Shown piece after piece: positions 62,593-64,000 of a stretch of 64,000 nucleotides of DNA (the stretch's first letter is position 1; each line of letters opens with the position of its first letter). The notes beneath the pieces are model-generated. The model ran no database searches. It saw only the letters and a list, made by a program, of their open reading frames with translations, and was not told the DNA's origin. The position numbers and the translations under genes are program-made. Source of the DNA: Williamsia sp. (GTDB lineage Bacteria; Bacteroidota; Bacteroidia; Chitinophagales; Chitinophagaceae); contig JADCRZ010000011.1 of the NCBI GenBank assembly GCA_015069695.1, forward strand, positions 1 to 64,000. The letters run 5' to 3'.

Positions 62593-62618
62593 ATCATACA
62601 CAGAAGCAAGCTGGAAAA

Positions 62619-64000
62619 ATGAAAGACACGCATAAAAGGCGCCTGTTTATAAAAAAAATTGCGCTGGGCAGCATCAGTGCTGCCGTGCAGCCTTCTTCTC
62701 TTGTAAGCAGGAAAGAAGAAACAGAACCGCAGCCTGATCATACAGAGAAAGATCAGGCTGTTAAGGCACGCAAGTACAACGAACCGTACAAGGAGGATTG
62801 TCTAAACCGCGTGGCTTTTCCGGTAGGCGGCATCGGGGCCGGTATGTTTTGTTTGGAAGGAACCGGTGCCATCTCCCACATGAGTGTGCGCAACAGACCG
62901 GAAATATTTCATGAGCCGGCCATGTTCGCTGCCCTTTGTATAAAGGGGCAGCAAAACGGGGCAAAAGTGCTGGAAGGTCCTGTGCCCCAATGGAAGCTTT
63001 TTGGACAGCGCGGAACCGGCAATGGCGCAAGCGGAACAACTTTTGGTTTGCCCCGTTTCCGGCACGCTTCCTTTGCTGCTGCTTTTCCTTATGGCACGGT
63101 TACCCTGCAGGATGACGATATCCCTGTAGAAGTGGCACTAACAGGATGGAGCCCCTTTATTCCAACGGATGAGGACAATTCCAGTCTGCCGGCAGGTGCA
63201 TTGGAATACAAATTCATCAACCGGAGCAAAAGCCCTGTGGACGCTGTGTTTTCTTACCATGCAAAGAATTTTCTGGCAGACAGGGCCGCAAAAAACCGGA
63301 TCGGGAAAACAGCCAATGGTTTTGTACTGATGCAGGAAGGAGCCCGCGAACAGCCGGAGAAAGAAGCCCGCTTCGCCATTTTTACGGATGATGAAAAAAC
63401 CGTTACAGACCACTGCTGGTTTCGCGGAGGATGGTGGGACCCCCTGACAATGGCCTGGAATACCGTAAAGGAAGGCAAGGTAAAGGCAACTGATCCGGTC
63501 GACAAGGATGCGCCGGGCGCTTCCCTGTACCTGCCTTTTGCGTTGAGGCCGGGGGAAGAAAAAAAGATATGCCTGATGATGGCCTGGTATGTACCTGCAT
63601 CAAATCTCCACATCGGCGAAGCAGTGGAAGACGATGAAAAAGGCTGCGATCCTGCGACCGGTTGTTGCCAGGTGACCGCTGATCCGGGTATCGGTCCCGG
63701 AATGAGAAATCCTTCCGCCAATTACAAACCCTGGTACAGCAGCAGGTTCAGCAGCATTGATGAAGTAACGGCTTACTGGAAAACCAACTACCGGGAGCTT
63801 GATAAAAAAACACGGTTGTTTACCACTTCTTTTTATGCAAGTACCTGGCCCAGGGAAGTTATAGAAGCCGTTGCAGCCAACCTTACAATCCTGAAATCAC
63901 CGACTGTGCTCCGGCAGTACGATGGCAGGTTGTGGAGCTGGGAAGGTTGCGGAGATGACGGAGGTTGCTGTCATGGCTCGTGCACGCATGTATGGAACTA
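62619..64000 (+). CDS. GH116 glycosidase (glucosylceramidase-like), 3' truncated
   Basis: The frame opens at ATG 62619 and stays open to the window end (460 codons), so about half of a typical ~850-residue GH116 enzyme is seen. The start has a short export-like leader (KRRLFIKKIALGSISAAV), perhaps Tat-type. The N-terminal beta domain begins with the family motif RVAFPVGGIGAGMFCLEG and includes GWSPFIPTDEDNSSLPAG and FRGGWWDPLT. The helical catalytic domain starts just before the end, with WSWEGCGDDGGCCHGSCTHV. GH116 enzymes cleave beta-glucosides, beta-xylosides or N-acetylglucosaminides. The catalytic acids lie beyond the window. Confidence 0.85.
   Translation, partial: MKDTHKRRLFIKKIALGSISAAVQPSSLVSRKEETEPQPDHTEKDQAVKARKYNEPYKEDCLNRVAFPVGGIGAGMFCLEGTGAISHMSVRNRPEIFHEPAMFAALCIKGQQNGAKVLEGPVPQWKLFGQRGTGNGASGTTFGLPRFRHASFAAAFPYGTVTLQDDDIPVEVALTGWSPFIPTDEDNSSLPAGALEYKFINRSKSPVDAVFSYHAKNFLADRAAKNRIGKTANGFVLMQEGAREQPEKEARFAIFTDDEKTVTDHCWFRGGWWDPLTMAWNTVKEGKVKATDPVDKDAPGASLYLPFALRPGEEKKICLMMAWYVPASNLHIGEAVEDDEKGCDPATGCCQVTADPGIGPGMRNPSANYKPWYSSRFSSIDEVTAYWKTNYRELDKKTRLFTTSFYASTWPREVIEAVAANLTILKSPTVLRQYDGRLWSWEGCGDDGGCCHGSCTHVWN

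Overview
The window looks like a chromosomal segment of a Bacteroidota bacterium, most likely family Chitinophagaceae or a close relative. This rests on: four proteins with type IX secretion (T9SS) C-terminal sorting domains; a SusC/SusD pair; a DUF6377-type regulator; carboxypeptidase-regulatory-like domains; Bacteroidota promoter elements of the form TTTG/TTG-N17-22-TAnnTTTG; and almost no Shine-Dalgarno sequences. No tRNA, rRNA, CRISPR array, transposase or prophage gene was seen. Placement below phylum is inference.

Layout. 1-501 is the tail of a PA14/T9SS protein. 1002-21275 is an exopolysaccharide (EPS) region. It holds a pseudo-receiver and a receiver-fused phosphoglycosyl transferase (initiating enzyme), several GT2 and GT4 glycosyltransferases, a GT14-like transferase, an NAD-dependent epimerase, a secreted glycoside hydrolase, a Wzx-like flippase, a Wzy/ligase-like polymerase, a 49-residue membrane protein, a Wzc-like chain-length protein and a half-length TolC-like protein. 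The minus-strand block 12062-21275 is tightly packed (4-bp ATGA overlaps, 1-bp gap, abutting TAA-GTG) and reads as one operon from a candidate promoter near 21530. Two GT4 paralogues (9344-10510, 10789-12036) share a 230-bp tract that looks recently homogenised.

21830-31542 is housekeeping or mixed: a RhlE-type DEAD-box helicase, a lipoprotein alpha/beta hydrolase, a small orphan ORF, an M3 (Dcp-like) peptidase, and a two-gene sugar-nucleotide unit made of a GalU-like nucleotidyltransferase and a 1112-residue fucokinase-like GHMP kinase fused to a UDPGP-family pyrophosphorylase. 31732-41630 is a small starch/alpha-glucan utilisation locus: DUF6377 sensor-regulator, SusC, SusD and two GH13 enzymes. 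A RecD2-like helicase (41671-44166) follows with its own clear promoter.

44285-48889 encodes the most striking protein, a 1534-residue T9SS-exported fusion of a lytic-transglycosylase-like domain, a zinc amidase and a DigH/GHL10-like glycosidase, which looks like a secreted peptidoglycan-dismantling machine. 49169-57718 holds a stress-type SDR, a vWA protein, a protein with a Cys-rich N-terminus and T9SS tail, an ECF sigma factor with an overlapping anti-sigma/TonB-like membrane protein, a lipase maturation factor homologue and a small orphan. Three of these non-receptor proteins carry the SusC-like V-V-x-G-Y-G motif. 58010-64000 ends with a Gfo/Idh/MocA oxidoreductase, a formylglycine-enzyme-like protein without the catalytic cysteines, an ApbE flavin transferase, an unknown secreted protein and the N-terminal half of a GH116 enzyme.

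Two families of palindromic intergenic repeats (33535/48928/52270 and 57797/60450) and several strong terminator hairpins were found. All assignments come from reading translated sequence and motifs; no database search was possible.
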